Part shown: one piece after another, positions 8,173 to 16,384 of the stretch | How the letters are laid out: each line of letters starts with the position of its first letter | How positions within the stretch are numbered: position 1 is the first letter of the stretch | DNA from: Agarilytica sp033852175 | GTDB lineage: Bacteria; Pseudomonadota; Gammaproteobacteria; Pseudomonadales; Cellvibrionaceae | Length of the DNA stretch: 64,000 nucleotides | Direction: 5' to 3' | Assembly (NCBI GenBank): GCA_033852175.1 | Contig: JAWSUY010000051.1 | Coordinates: forward strand, 1 to 64,000 | The notes under the pieces: generated by a model | What the model saw: only the letters and a program-made list of their open reading frames with translations | Told to the model about the DNA's origin: nothing | The model's database searches: none | Translations under genes and position numbers: made by a program

Positions 8173-10095
8173 TCACGCTTCCAACCCTGCCTCAACTGAA
8201 GGCGCTTCCTTCGAAGGAGTCGGGATTGGAAGCGGTATCGTTACCAAAAATATCGACCCTTTGTTAAACTCACTCTTAACTATAATCGTTCCGCCCATCT
8301 GCTCAGTCAGCTGTCGAGCTATCGACAATCCCAGTCCACTGCCCTGAAAATTACGAGTCGTTGAGCTGTCCACCTGACCAAAGCGTTCAAATATTTTTTC
8401 TTGTTGTTTTTCCGTCATGCCAACGCCGGTATCCCGTACGCTAATATCTATTGCTTGTAAACTGTGCACAACTCGAATTTCGATTTTCCCGTCTTCCGTA
8501 AATTTAGCCGCGTTACTTAATAAGTTAATAATAATGTGTACTAGTTTTTCCGGGTCCGCAATCGGCAACAATGCCCCCTCTTTCACCGATACTTTCAATT
8601 GATTTTGATTCTTTTCTATTTGAGGCTTCACATTATCAACAGCCTCTTCAACAAGGGTGGACAATTTGACTTCAGACAAATGAAGCTCCATCTGCCCTGA
8701 CTCTATTTTGGCCATATCAAGAACATTATTGATCAACCTAAGTAGGCGCTCACTATTGTGTATTACTCGGTTTAAGTCTTCGGTGTATTCCGTTTCGCCC
8801 TCTAACTCCATATCCTCAAGCATAACGTCGGTGTAGCCAATAATGGCCTGTAGGGGCGTGCGTAACTCGTGCGTCATCAATGATAAAAATTCGGTCTTCG
8901 CTTCGTTTGCTTCTTCTGCTTTTTGCTTAGCTATTGATAGGCGGTCTTGAGCCATTTGTAAGTCATGACTGTGAGCAGCCAAACGTTTGTTATCTCCACG
9001 CTTTATCATATACGCAATAAAAGCTGTAACAATTAGCAATACAGCCAAAACAACGATGACTTTTAAGTAATTTAATGCATTTTTTTGACTACTAACCAAT
9101 TCGTCCAGCTCAGTTATTTCTCCCGACTGGAGGCTAATTTGCGACTCTTGCTCCTGAATAATACGGTTTAGGCGTGTGAGTTTTAACTCTCTCTCATCAA
9201 TATTTTTTCCGATTTCATCTAGTTCACTCTTTCTAGATACCAACTGTTTTCTTTGTTCATCAAGAGCAATGTGGCTCCGCTCGACATCGCCTAACAAAAC
9301 TCTGCGCTCTAGCGTACTTTTCTCTATTTGCCTACGTTGCAGTTGTAGCTGTCCAGATTGATCCTCAATAAGCTTCCGGCTATCATCAATGTTTTGGGTT
9401 AGTGCTTTTAATCGCTCTTCTAATCCTTTATTTTTTTCTTCCTGAGCATAAATATCCGTTATCAGTTCGTCCAGAATCGACTCACGTGATTTAAGTTGCT
9501 GCTGTATAGCAATGAGTGATGCCTGGCCTTCTCGGAACAACGCCGCCACGTCAATCTCTGTACCGCCGTTTAAAATCAATTCAGGAAGAGGCTTGAGGCC
9601 TTGGTTGATGATATTCGATTTATTTACTTCAAAAACCATACGCCGATCATCTAAAAATGACAGGTTGATCATCACCAATTTTTTTTCCTTAAACCCACTC
9701 GTAATAAGTAGGGTAGAACGACCGCCTATCACACGGTAAATATTATTAATTGTCGATATCCCTACTTGACCAGTAAAAACCATCTGGTAACTTTGTAGCG
9801 ACTTAATCGTATTCGCACGAACTACTTTGATCTTTCTCCCACGCACACTGAAATCTTTATTGAGATAAAGAAGCGCTTCTTCTAATAGTGGGTTTTCAAT
9901 ACGATATAGCGCTATGGAGAACGTTGAACGCGATTCCTCATCCGGCCACTCAATGTTTTTAGCAAAATTATAAATATAGGATGCAGTCAGCTCTTCTTTA
10001 CTGATATTTTGAGACTGTACGTTGGGGGCTAACAGAACAATAAGCCCAGACACGATACTGGCAAGTACGCGGACAGTAACTCTCAAAAACCTCAT
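8173..10095 (-). CDS. Sensor histidine kinase with N-terminal YfiR-like domain
   Basis: 640-residue membrane kinase. A signal peptide (about 1-28) precedes a YfiR/DUF4154-like periplasmic domain (about 30-175; SYIYNFAKNIEWP is typical). Then come a long coiled coil (about 190-340), one transmembrane helix (about 344-365), a HisKA domain with phospho-acceptor H409 in THELRTP, and a HATPase domain with N box (NLLSNAAKF), G1 (DTGVGM) and G2 (GSGLGLSI). No receiver domain is fused. YfiR is known as a periplasmic inhibitor of the cyclase YfiN; here its fold appears directly on a kinase, presumably as the sensor. It lies 31 bases after the initiating glycosyltransferase gene on the same strand, so control of polysaccharide output is plausible. 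The cognate regulator is not adjacent. Confidence 0.88.
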   Translation of the reverse strand: MRFLRVTVRVLASIVSGLIVLLAPNVQSQNISKEELTASYIYNFAKNIEWPDEESRSTFSIALYRIENPLLEEALLYLNKDFSVRGRKIKVVRANTIKSLQSYQMVFTGQVGISTINNIYRVIGGRSTLLITSGFKEKKLVMINLSFLDDRRMVFEVNKSNIINQGLKPLPELILNGGTEIDVAALFREGQASLIAIQQQLKSRESILDELITDIYAQEEKNKGLEERLKALTQNIDDSRKLIEDQSGQLQLQRRQIEKSTLERRVLLGDVERSHIALDEQRKQLVSRKSELDEIGKNIDERELKLTRLNRIIQEQESQISLQSGEITELDELVSSQKNALNYLKVIVVLAVLLIVTAFIAYMIKRGDNKRLAAHSHDLQMAQDRLSIAKQKAEEANEAKTEFLSLMTHELRTPLQAIIGYTDVMLEDMELEGETEYTEDLNRVIHNSERLLRLINNVLDMAKIESGQMELHLSEVKLSTLVEEAVDNVKPQIEKNQNQLKVSVKEGALLPIADPEKLVHIIINLLSNAAKFTEDGKIEIRVVHSLQAIDISVRDTGVGMTEKQQEKIFERFGQVDSSTTRNFQGSGLGLSIARQLTEQMGGTIIVKSEFNKGSIFLVTIPLPIPTPSKEAPSVEAGLEA

Positions 10096-10126
10096 AAGGT
10101 ATCTGCGCTGAACATAAAGCTCGCTT

Positions 10127-11557
10127 CTAATATGCGTTCTTTGAGAATAGAGAGAACGGCGTAAGAAATATTATTTTGATGTCCAGCAGAGGTGACCAAT
10201 TACAAATATATTCCAGATCGAACTCAACACGACGACTCATCATCTCAATGGTTTCGGTTTCACCTCTCATACCATTGATCTGGGCCAATCCCGTCATACC
10301 GGGTTTAATTCTGTGCCGTGCAAGATAAGTTCGTACTTTATCTGAATAATAAAGATTGTGAGATTCCGCATGCGGACGAGGTCCAACTAAGGACATACTC
10401 CCTTCCAACACATTAAGCAATTGAGGTAATTCATCGACTGAAGTTTTACGAATAAAGGCACCGATACGTGTGATTCGCGAATCCCCCTTACTGGCTTGCT
10501 TCACAACGCTTTCAGCCTGATGGAGGTACATACTACGAAACTTGTAGACGTAGAATTTTTTCCCGTCCCATCCATCGCGCTTTTGTTTGAAAATAACCGG
10601 CCCTGGAGAGGTTAATTTCACCGCAAGCGCAAAAAATATCAGCACCGGGCTCAACATAACAAGTGCAAGCAAGGCTATACTCTTATCCATGACGGCCTTA
10701 ACAAACGCCGGTCCACCAGCCATTAGGGGGGTTTCATTTAGATTTAGCAATGGAACTCCAGCAACTTCACGCACACTGTGGTTCAGGAGCTCGAACTCAA
10801 ATATATCCGGAGCCCAGACTAGATCAAGATTACTATCAATCAGCAAGTCCTGAATTTTTTTGATCTGAGAATTCAAGCTAAACGGCAGAGCTACATAAAC
10901 ACGACGAATGCCATGACTCTCAATAATCGCAAGAAGATCACTTTCCGCGCCTAATAAGGGGGGCGACTCCAAAGCCCACTCATTATCATCACCCTTACCG
11001 TAGTTAACCACGCCAACTATTTTGTCATTCAACCAGATATTGTTCGAAATACTCGATGCCAAGTGGTGAGCCACTGACCCCGTGCCAATAATAATCGATG
11101 GGATACGCTGTCGATATTTTAAGCGGTAAATTTTGTACACTTCATAGGTCAGTAAAAAGACAAACGCCTGGAGAACAAAAGAAAAGAAAGCCCAATAAAC
11201 AATAATTTGACGAGAATACCCTTCGGAAGTTTTGGTCAGATACGCAACCCACGCCAAAATAATTACCACCACGCCCCAAGCTCTAGCAAGGTGCTGAATC
11301 CCCCCCAGCACACTGTCAAAACGTCTCAGCACGCCAAACAAATGGTAGGTAATGATCATTAACAAGACGGCAAACGCCAACATCACACGATAGTGTTCTG
11401 CCATGCGCCCCTCTGAACGTACAGTCAACCAAATCAATGAGCCTATAACTACACCGATGTTAATACCCTGCTGCACCCATTGAACTAAAGTATCGTGGTT
11501 TTGCAGGAGACGCTTACGGCGAAAATTATGGGGGTTTTGAAAACTAGGCTCTGCCAT
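10127..11557 (-). CDS. Undecaprenyl-phosphate sugar phosphotransferase (WcaJ/WbaP-like)
   Basis: 476-residue polytopic inner-membrane protein. Four or more N-terminal helices lead to a CoA-binding-like central domain (IIIGTGSVAHHLASSI), one more helix (about 290-315), and the C-terminal bacterial sugar transferase domain with KRDGWDGKKFYVYKFRSM, DELPQLLNVLEGSMSLVGPRP and MTGLAQI. Family members transfer hexose-1-phosphate from a UDP-sugar to undecaprenyl phosphate, the first step of polysaccharide assembly. The length matches the WcaJ type. GAGAG about 10 bases before the ATG can serve as ribosome site. It stands apart from the Wza/Wzz genes but reads in the same direction, immediately upstream of the kinase gene. 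Confidence 0.92.
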   Translation of the reverse strand: MAEPSFQNPHNFRRKRLLQNHDTLVQWVQQGINIGVVIGSLIWLTVRSEGRMAEHYRVMLAFAVLLMIITYHLFGVLRRFDSVLGGIQHLARAWGVVVIILAWVAYLTKTSEGYSRQIIVYWAFFSFVLQAFVFLLTYEVYKIYRLKYRQRIPSIIIGTGSVAHHLASSISNNIWLNDKIVGVVNYGKGDDNEWALESPPLLGAESDLLAIIESHGIRRVYVALPFSLNSQIKKIQDLLIDSNLDLVWAPDIFEFELLNHSVREVAGVPLLNLNETPLMAGGPAFVKAVMDKSIALLALVMLSPVLIFFALAVKLTSPGPVIFKQKRDGWDGKKFYVYKFRSMYLHQAESVVKQASKGDSRITRIGAFIRKTSVDELPQLLNVLEGSMSLVGPRPHAESHNLYYSDKVRTYLARHRIKPGMTGLAQINGMRGETETIEMMSRRVEFDLEYICNWSPLLDIKIIFLTPFSLFSKNAY

Positions 11558-11808
11558 TAATCATGCTCTCGCAAGGGGTTGAGGGTCGACGAGTTTAAAA
11601 TATAGAGTGTAATTACAACAGGTAAATAGAACACTACAATTTGGTACGTCAATTACTGGCGCGTCAAAGGTAGATTTTGTTCTCGCACATGGGCGAACGC
11701 AACATACCATGAAAGGTTGAAACCTCTCAATTTTAGCTGAGTATGATTCTTTTTAAAGTAAATTTTGGATTGAATAGCGACTAGATTATTCGTCTCAAGC
11801 CTTACAGG

Positions 11809-11822
11809 CCGAAAGGCCTATG
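11809..11822. other. GAAA-loop inverted repeat downstream of the small secreted-protein gene
   Basis: AGGCC-GAAA-GGCCT is a perfect 5-bp stem with a tetraloop, and ACA/TGT-type flanks extend it with one bulge. It lies 33 bases past the stop codon of the small gene at 11855-12034 and lacks a T tract on either strand. It may be a transcript 3' end or processing stem. The rest of 11558-11854 holds the upstream region of the sugar phosphotransferase gene, with no promoter I can name. Confidence 0.35.
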
Positions 11823-11854
11823 TAAACGCTCGGACACCACCAGAAAACAGTATG

Positions 11855-12034
11855 TTAGTTCGAACGTTTACCTTTGAAGGTACCTAAAAATAGCAACGCT
11901 GCGCCGCATATGCTGAGGTAAATCGGCTCATCTATAGCAGGAATTAACCATTCTGCGCCATCTGCTGATGCCGCTTGTGAAAACAAGCTTGCGACAATTA
12001 AAAAGTTTATGAAAAAAATTATTTTAGCTTTCAT
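11855..12034 (-). CDS. Small secreted protein with PEP-CTERM-like sorting tail
   Basis: 59 residues. It has a signal peptide (MKAKIIFFINFLIVASLFSQ, cleavage near ASA-D), a short charged and polar middle (DGAEWLIPAID), then EPIYLSICGAALLFLGTF followed by KGKR. The Glu-Pro, hydrophobic helix and basic end are the layout of PEP-CTERM exosortase substrates, although the tail is one residue off the textbook VPEP start and the mature part is tiny. It sits inside a polysaccharide locus, the known setting of such proteins. AGAG lies about 7 bases before the ATG. A sigma54-type promoter is 87 bases upstream. No exosortase was found in the window, so it could instead be a plain small membrane protein. 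Confidence 0.6.
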   Translation of the reverse strand: MKAKIIFFINFLIVASLFSQAASADGAEWLIPAIDEPIYLSICGAALLFLGTFKGKRSN

Positions 12035-12077
12035 CTCTTAACTCTGTACCAAAAATGAAAATTCCATTTTATATAAT

Positions 12078-12096
12078 TCGCTGGTTTCTCCAGCGA
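12078..12096. promoter_or_regulatory. Leader hairpin of the small secreted-protein gene
   Basis: TCGCTGG (12078-12084) and CCAGCGA (12090-12096) form a perfect 7-bp stem with a 5-base loop. It lies between the putative sigma54 promoter and the start codon at 12034, hence in the transcript leader. It could stabilise the mRNA or act as a regulator site. Its function is inferred from position only. Confidence 0.4.
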
Positions 12097-12120
12097 TTCT
12101 AAATCTGTGAAAATACTACA

Positions 12121-12137
12121 TGCAGACAACGTGCCAA
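12121..12137 (-). promoter_or_regulatory. Putative sigma54 (RpoN) -24/-12 promoter
   Basis: On the minus strand the bases read TTGGCACGTTGTCTGCA. This matches the consensus TTGGCACG-N4-TTGCA at all but one defined base (CTGC for TTGC), with the required 10 bases between GG and GC. It points at the small PEP-CTERM-like gene 87 bases away. PEP-CTERM systems in other bacteria are known to be RpoN-controlled, which supports the match. An activator-binding site was not identified. Confidence 0.55.
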
Positions 12138-12813
12138 CTAGAAGAGACGCTTATAAAGATTAGAAATCCGCTTGTGCGAGAATTAAATTCTCCTTTAAAA
12201 ACAATAGGTTAACGCCACTGACTGAAGTAAACAGGAAAGACAACCTATTCCGTAAGCACGTTAATTGATGTCTTTTGCGCCAAGGGAACAATGGAAAACA
12301 GCTCTGTGTATAAAAGCCTGACACAGTGCAACATTTGAGGAGAATGCAGCTAAGCATTGTTATGTAACAGGTCTAATTTCTGAGGGCTCGATTTTGCGAT
12401 CAAAAAACCGCATCAATATTATTGATACTCGCATACACCACAAACCTGCCACATATAATTGGTGACCATCCATAAACAGGCCTCTCCGTAATAACGTTTT
12501 TTAAAACCTCATTACCACACCACAAGATATCGTTGTTTGGAATGACCAAATGCCTATATCTTGTGCTGCAAACCTGACATCTTCAAACCGTTCTCGCTAC
12601 GCCCCTAATTATGACCGGCCATTAATTTAGTTGAAATAGGAATGCTAGATATGACTTTTTCGCAGTAGGGCGGGCTCCTTTACCTACTTACTCAAAAACG
12701 TAAGTACTCTTGAGTGTAAAAAAAGTCGAAACTAGGCTTATAGAAGTGTGTCAAAGCGGGGAATCAGCATCTCAAAAAACTAAGCTAGCAAACGTGTAGC
12801 CCAAGTCCAAAAT
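12138..12813. other. Long intergenic region carrying repeat copy 2
   Basis: 676 bases between the outer-membrane barrel gene and the small secreted-protein gene. The recognisable content is the repeat copy at 12461-12620. Near 12680-12706, ACTTAC and GTAAGT form a short inverted repeat. An open frame at 12160-12357 on the minus strand is Cys/Leu/Phe-rich, lacks a convincing ribosome site and is not called. Confidence 0.4.
12461..12620 (-). repeat. MITE-like palindromic repeat, copy 2 (inverted)
   Basis: The reverse complement aligns along the whole length of the element at 1-170. The core CACAAGATAT (12521-12530) pairs with ATATCTTGTG (12556-12565), as in copy 1, and the inner TTTGG/CCAAA arms are kept. 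Flanking tracts recur in order: GCGAGA, ATGTCAG, TTTGCA, then GGTTTTAAA and TGGATGGTCAC toward the other end. Terminal repeats are more diverged than in copy 1, suggesting an older insertion. Confidence 0.65.
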
Positions 12814-14154
12814 TTATTCAAAACGCCACGTGGCGCTTAAGCTAGTTGTATCGACCTTAGAATCCGAGTCCACATCACTCCCAATACGTTTTTCACTCTC
12901 ATGCAATAAACTGACTTCGAAGCTAGGGTTTAAATCATATATGAGCTCGAAATTTGAGAGTTGGCTTTTCGAGTTCAAACGACCAACAGGATCGGGAAAA
13001 TTCGTTTTTACTTTCCGAATGCTAGTAGCCGCCTTTAGACGACTCGAAAACTGATAGACAAAACGAATATCAAAAAAGGTTTCTGACGAGTCATTCTCAG
13101 TGAGATGAAAGTACTCACTCTTCTCTTTCCCAATACTTGCAATAAGTGCACATCGGCCACATAAGCGATCATAATTCCAACCAAATCCAAACTCTGTTCT
13201 AAGCAGCTGATCTTGATCTTCTGAACCACCATCAAACGACGCTTGGCTGGAAAAGAAATCGTCATTACCACTACCTGTCGAGCTGTCACTCACAGAACGC
13301 TCAGCAAACAGCTCAAAACGATTGCCTGCCATTTCACTGTTCAATGTCAAACCAAAAGTCGATGACGTTTCAGCCTCTCCTTCTTCAGGCTTGATTCGTG
13401 ATAATCCAGCCTGAAGCGTATACGAGAAAATTCGGTGCTTAACCCCAAACTCTGCTGTCACGGAGTCCATCTCATAATCTGCACTATTCGATAAGTCGTA
13501 ATCAACCTGCGTTTGCTCCATTACTATTACAAAATTTGTAATCGGTGATACGTCTCGTAAATACTGAAAATGAATAGATTTTCGTTCTGATGAATTTTCC
13601 CTTGAGTCCTCGAAATTCACATCAGAAAAACTGTAAGCAATCGCAAGAGTATTCGCTTCATTAAAACGAGCTCGTAGTAACGGCATAACACTTGTTATCT
13701 GTCTCTCTTCACTGTTATCTAGGACTGCCACTACCGCATTAGGCTCACGAAGTATGCGCCGAATGGAGTGATCCAACGATAAATGATAGAAGCTGGTTTC
13801 ATTACCCAATACAAATGAAGATGAGCCATCTCGAAATGTACCTTCTTGCTCACTGTCTTTACTAAAACGTGTTTTAGAGTATTCGTAATCGATATTGATT
13901 TCGCTTAATTCACTCGTCCATAAAGAAAATAGTGATGCGCCGTATTCAGTTTGTGTCTCTCTAATTTTTTCTTGTCCTGAGGATACGCCCGTTGCATTAT
14001 CAACATTTTTGGGTGTAACGAATATCTCAGCAAGAATTTCATAATTGCCTCGCGCCGCTGTCTGCCCATAAGACATCGATGTAAAGGCCATTAGCAGGCA
14101 CATTATAAAACTTAGATAATAATCTTTGGACACACCAATACAATTAAACTTCAT
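12814..14154 (-). CDS. Outer-membrane beta-barrel protein of polysaccharide locus
   Basis: 446 residues. It has a signal peptide (about 1-31, ending SYG-Q), then repeated amphipathic strands with alternating aromatic residues (YEYSKTRF, FYHLSLDHSI, HFQYLRDV) and a terminal strand SATWRFE, whose near-terminal Phe is typical of barrel proteins. It resembles the uncharacterised barrel found in PEP-CTERM-associated exopolysaccharide operons, but this family call is from memory of layout rather than a search. It is 6 bases downstream of the Wzz-like gene, so it is the last gene of the leftward Wza-Wzz-barrel unit. A role as an export or modification pore is inferred. Confidence 0.65.
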   Translation of the reverse strand: MKFNCIGVSKDYYLSFIMCLLMAFTSMSYGQTAARGNYEILAEIFVTPKNVDNATGVSSGQEKIRETQTEYGASLFSLWTSELSEINIDYEYSKTRFSKDSEQEGTFRDGSSSFVLGNETSFYHLSLDHSIRRILREPNAVVAVLDNSEERQITSVMPLLRARFNEANTLAIAYSFSDVNFEDSRENSSERKSIHFQYLRDVSPITNFVIVMEQTQVDYDLSNSADYEMDSVTAEFGVKHRIFSYTLQAGLSRIKPEEGEAETSSTFGLTLNSEMAGNRFELFAERSVSDSSTGSGNDDFFSSQASFDGGSEDQDQLLRTEFGFGWNYDRLCGRCALIASIGKEKSEYFHLTENDSSETFFDIRFVYQFSSRLKAATSIRKVKTNFPDPVGRLNSKSQLSNFELIYDLNPSFEVSLLHESEKRIGSDVDSDSKVDTTSLSATWRFE

Positions 14155-14160
14155 AGAATG

Positions 14161-15648
14161 TCATCCTTTTAGCCCGATGACGCCGACAGTGAAATACACA
14201 ATAAAAACGAAAATCGCCCACATCACCAAGCCCAATAATGCCTTGCGAAAAATACGCAGTGTTTTCGGAGAATTATAGTGCGGGATAACACTTAAAATCG
14301 CCAAATTTTGTGGCATTATATTTTTTAACTGTCGACTAGTGCGAATTCTAGAGTCGCTAAACACCAGCAACGAAGCCGCCCCAAATGGCAAACAAAAAGA
14401 AAGTAAAGGTCCCATAATCAAAAATTCGATAAAACCTAAACCGCTGTAAGATTGAGGAAGAGTCGGTTCATCTAGCACAACATACTGCCCAGACTCCTCT
14501 CTAATATTACGTTGTTGTTTCAAATTTCCATCAATCTCCAAAACAACACGTTCCAATTTTCCTCCTAAAACTTCTGCTTCGTTTTGAAGCTGAGACAAAG
14601 CCGTACTATAAACCTCACCAGCATTGGCTTTTTTTGTCTCAGAAGAAAGAATACGTTTCAGAGAAGACTCTCGACTCATCAGTGACTCCTTCTCAATTTC
14701 CTCTAAGGTAAGCTGCTGCCTCAATTGTTCATATAAAGCATCACTAACACGAGATTTTTTCGATACCATTGGCTGCTTGTCAGTCAGCGACACTATCTCA
14801 ATACTAACGTTATCAATCTCTTGCTGAAGTGATATCACCTCTGGAGAATTAACGGAATAAATACTGTTATTTTCAATTAATGCCGCTGAAAGCTTTTCTT
14901 TCTGGGTGTTCAATAATTTTAGCCGCTCCGCGCTGGAGTGAAATGCTTCTTCCGCGTCTAGACGTCGCAAGATGCCCGAAATCTTCGCATTCAACGCGCT
15001 AAGATTCACCTCAACATCTTGCAAAGCTTCCGTAATAGAACCTATTCGGTCTTGTGATCGTTGACGATTTTTGTTTCCCGAATATAGTGTAGCTGCTTTA
15101 ATTTCTTCATCACTTAACTCCAAATCACGAATTAAGTTTTTCTCTTCCTCTCTTAAAGATACATAAAGATCAACAAGGTCTTGACTGTTAGTTTGTGGCT
15201 GTACCTTGCGGAGTAACTCATCCACAACCAACACTAATGCAGCTTGAGATCTAGCAGGATTAGACGAGTTAAATGAAATTCGTATAAGCTTGTTACTGGT
15301 TAATGATAGGCTACTGTGATCTTTGAAATAATCAACGCGCGCTGCGCTGCTCTGAAGTTCGCTGGGCAATTGAGCGGCTAAAGCTTTCGTGATCTGCTGC
15401 TGAAAAGAATAGGTCTCATAAATTCGGACTAGGCGGTCAAGGTCTGCACTGCTAGAGTTTGGGACACTCCGCTGCTCAAGCGCTATCGCTGCATTCGAAA
15501 CGTACGATTCATTCCAACAGTAGCCTATAGCAACAACGGAAAGAAGAATCACGGATGCAACAATATTATAGGCGGTTTTCGAGCGAAACAGCTCGTGAAA
15601 AACCGCTCGAAAAAACTGTTTGAAAATATTTTGACTGTCCACAATCAC
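14161..15648 (-). CDS. Wzz-type polysaccharide chain-length determinant, no kinase domain
   Basis: 495-residue inner-membrane protein. One helix near 27-47, a long periplasmic region rich in heptad-like coiled coil (about 170-390, for example LQQEIDNVSIEIVSLTDKQ), then hydrophobic segments near 415-435 and 465-490. This is the layout of PCP-2 copolymerases. Unlike Wzc, no Walker A/B or Tyr cluster follows, and no separate BY-kinase was seen in the window. It would set polymer length and connect the inner membrane to the Wza-type channel encoded 32 bases upstream. N-terminal Wzz sequence conservation is weak, so the call rests mainly on topology and neighbours. Confidence 0.8.
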   Translation of the reverse strand: MIVDSQNIFKQFFRAVFHELFRSKTAYNIVASVILLSVVAIGYCWNESYVSNAAIALEQRSVPNSSSADLDRLVRIYETYSFQQQITKALAAQLPSELQSSAARVDYFKDHSSLSLTSNKLIRISFNSSNPARSQAALVLVVDELLRKVQPQTNSQDLVDLYVSLREEEKNLIRDLELSDEEIKAATLYSGNKNRQRSQDRIGSITEALQDVEVNLSALNAKISGILRRLDAEEAFHSSAERLKLLNTQKEKLSAALIENNSIYSVNSPEVISLQQEIDNVSIEIVSLTDKQPMVSKKSRVSDALYEQLRQQLTLEEIEKESLMSRESSLKRILSSETKKANAGEVYSTALSQLQNEAEVLGGKLERVVLEIDGNLKQQRNIREESGQYVVLDEPTLPQSYSGLGFIEFLIMGPLLSFCLPFGAASLLVFSDSRIRTSRQLKNIMPQNLAILSVIPHYNSPKTLRIFRKALLGLVMWAIFVFIVYFTVGVIGLKG

Positions 15649-15680
15649 CTCGTCCTAATAAAATGGAATCGATGATACGA

Positions 15681-16289
15681 TTAGAAAAGTCGCTCTGGGA
15701 TCGTCACAATATCTGAAGGCGCCAAGGTATAATTGGTCTTCAATTTCCCTTTGTTCAAGATATCATTGAGACGGATGGGATAGACCTTAACTTCACCATC
15801 AACTTTTCGATACAGTTTGGCATTATTACTTGAGGCGTACTCAGTCGGTCCACCGGCTTCAAGCACCAGATCTAACACTGTCATGCCATCTTTATGTGGC
15901 AGCGACCTGGGACTCCGAACAGCTCCTGTCACCCTTACGCGCAACAAATAGTCTACGCTCCCCGCATTAATAACAATGACATTGACTTGAGGACTGCGAA
16001 TGAAGGTTTTAAGTCCAACGGTGATATTTTCCGCTAACTTAGTCGGAGTCATCCCCTGAGCTAGAATATCTCCGACAAGAGGAAGAGAAATTTTTCCGTC
16101 CGGTCGTACAGGTACAGCCATTGAAAGCTCTGTATTTTTCCAAACGTTTACACGCAACTCATCGCCTACACCAATTTTGTACTCGGCTATCGCATTGGTT
16201 TGTAGCGGAGGTAATTCACTCACAAGCCCGCTAGAGCTGCATCCGCCCAATATTAATAAACATATCAAACCAGTAAGAATATTTTTCAT
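15681..16289 (-). CDS. Polysaccharide export lipoprotein (Wza/EpsE-like)
   Basis: About 202 residues. The signal peptide ends in a lipobox (LILGGC), followed by a polysaccharide export domain (YKIGVGDELRVNVWKNTELS, VRPDGKISLPLVGDI) and an SLBB-like segment (VRVTGAVRSPRSLPHKDGMTVLDLVLEAGG). This is the short Wza class without the long C-terminal helix. It forms an outer-membrane export channel. The second of two in-frame ATGs (16289) is chosen because GGGGA lies 8 bases ahead; the first, at 16295, is almost on top of that site. It heads the Wza-Wzz-barrel unit. Confidence 0.9.
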   Translation of the reverse strand: MKNILTGLICLLILGGCSSSGLVSELPPLQTNAIAEYKIGVGDELRVNVWKNTELSMAVPVRPDGKISLPLVGDILAQGMTPTKLAENITVGLKTFIRSPQVNVIVINAGSVDYLLRVRVTGAVRSPRSLPHKDGMTVLDLVLEAGGPTEYASSNNAKLYRKVDGEVKVYPIRLNDILNKGKLKTNYTLAPSDIVTIPERLF

Positions 16290-16384
16290 AATCATTTCCC
16301 CAATTTAATCACATAATCTTGCGCCAATGATGAGCGCACGACATATTTCAAATAATATTTTACAAGAAAAGTGAAATTCATCAC

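Noticed and set aside
12160..12357. 65-codon minus-strand frame in the long intergenic region
   Set aside because: Low-complexity hydrophobic/Cys content and no ribosome site; more likely chance in AT-rich DNA.
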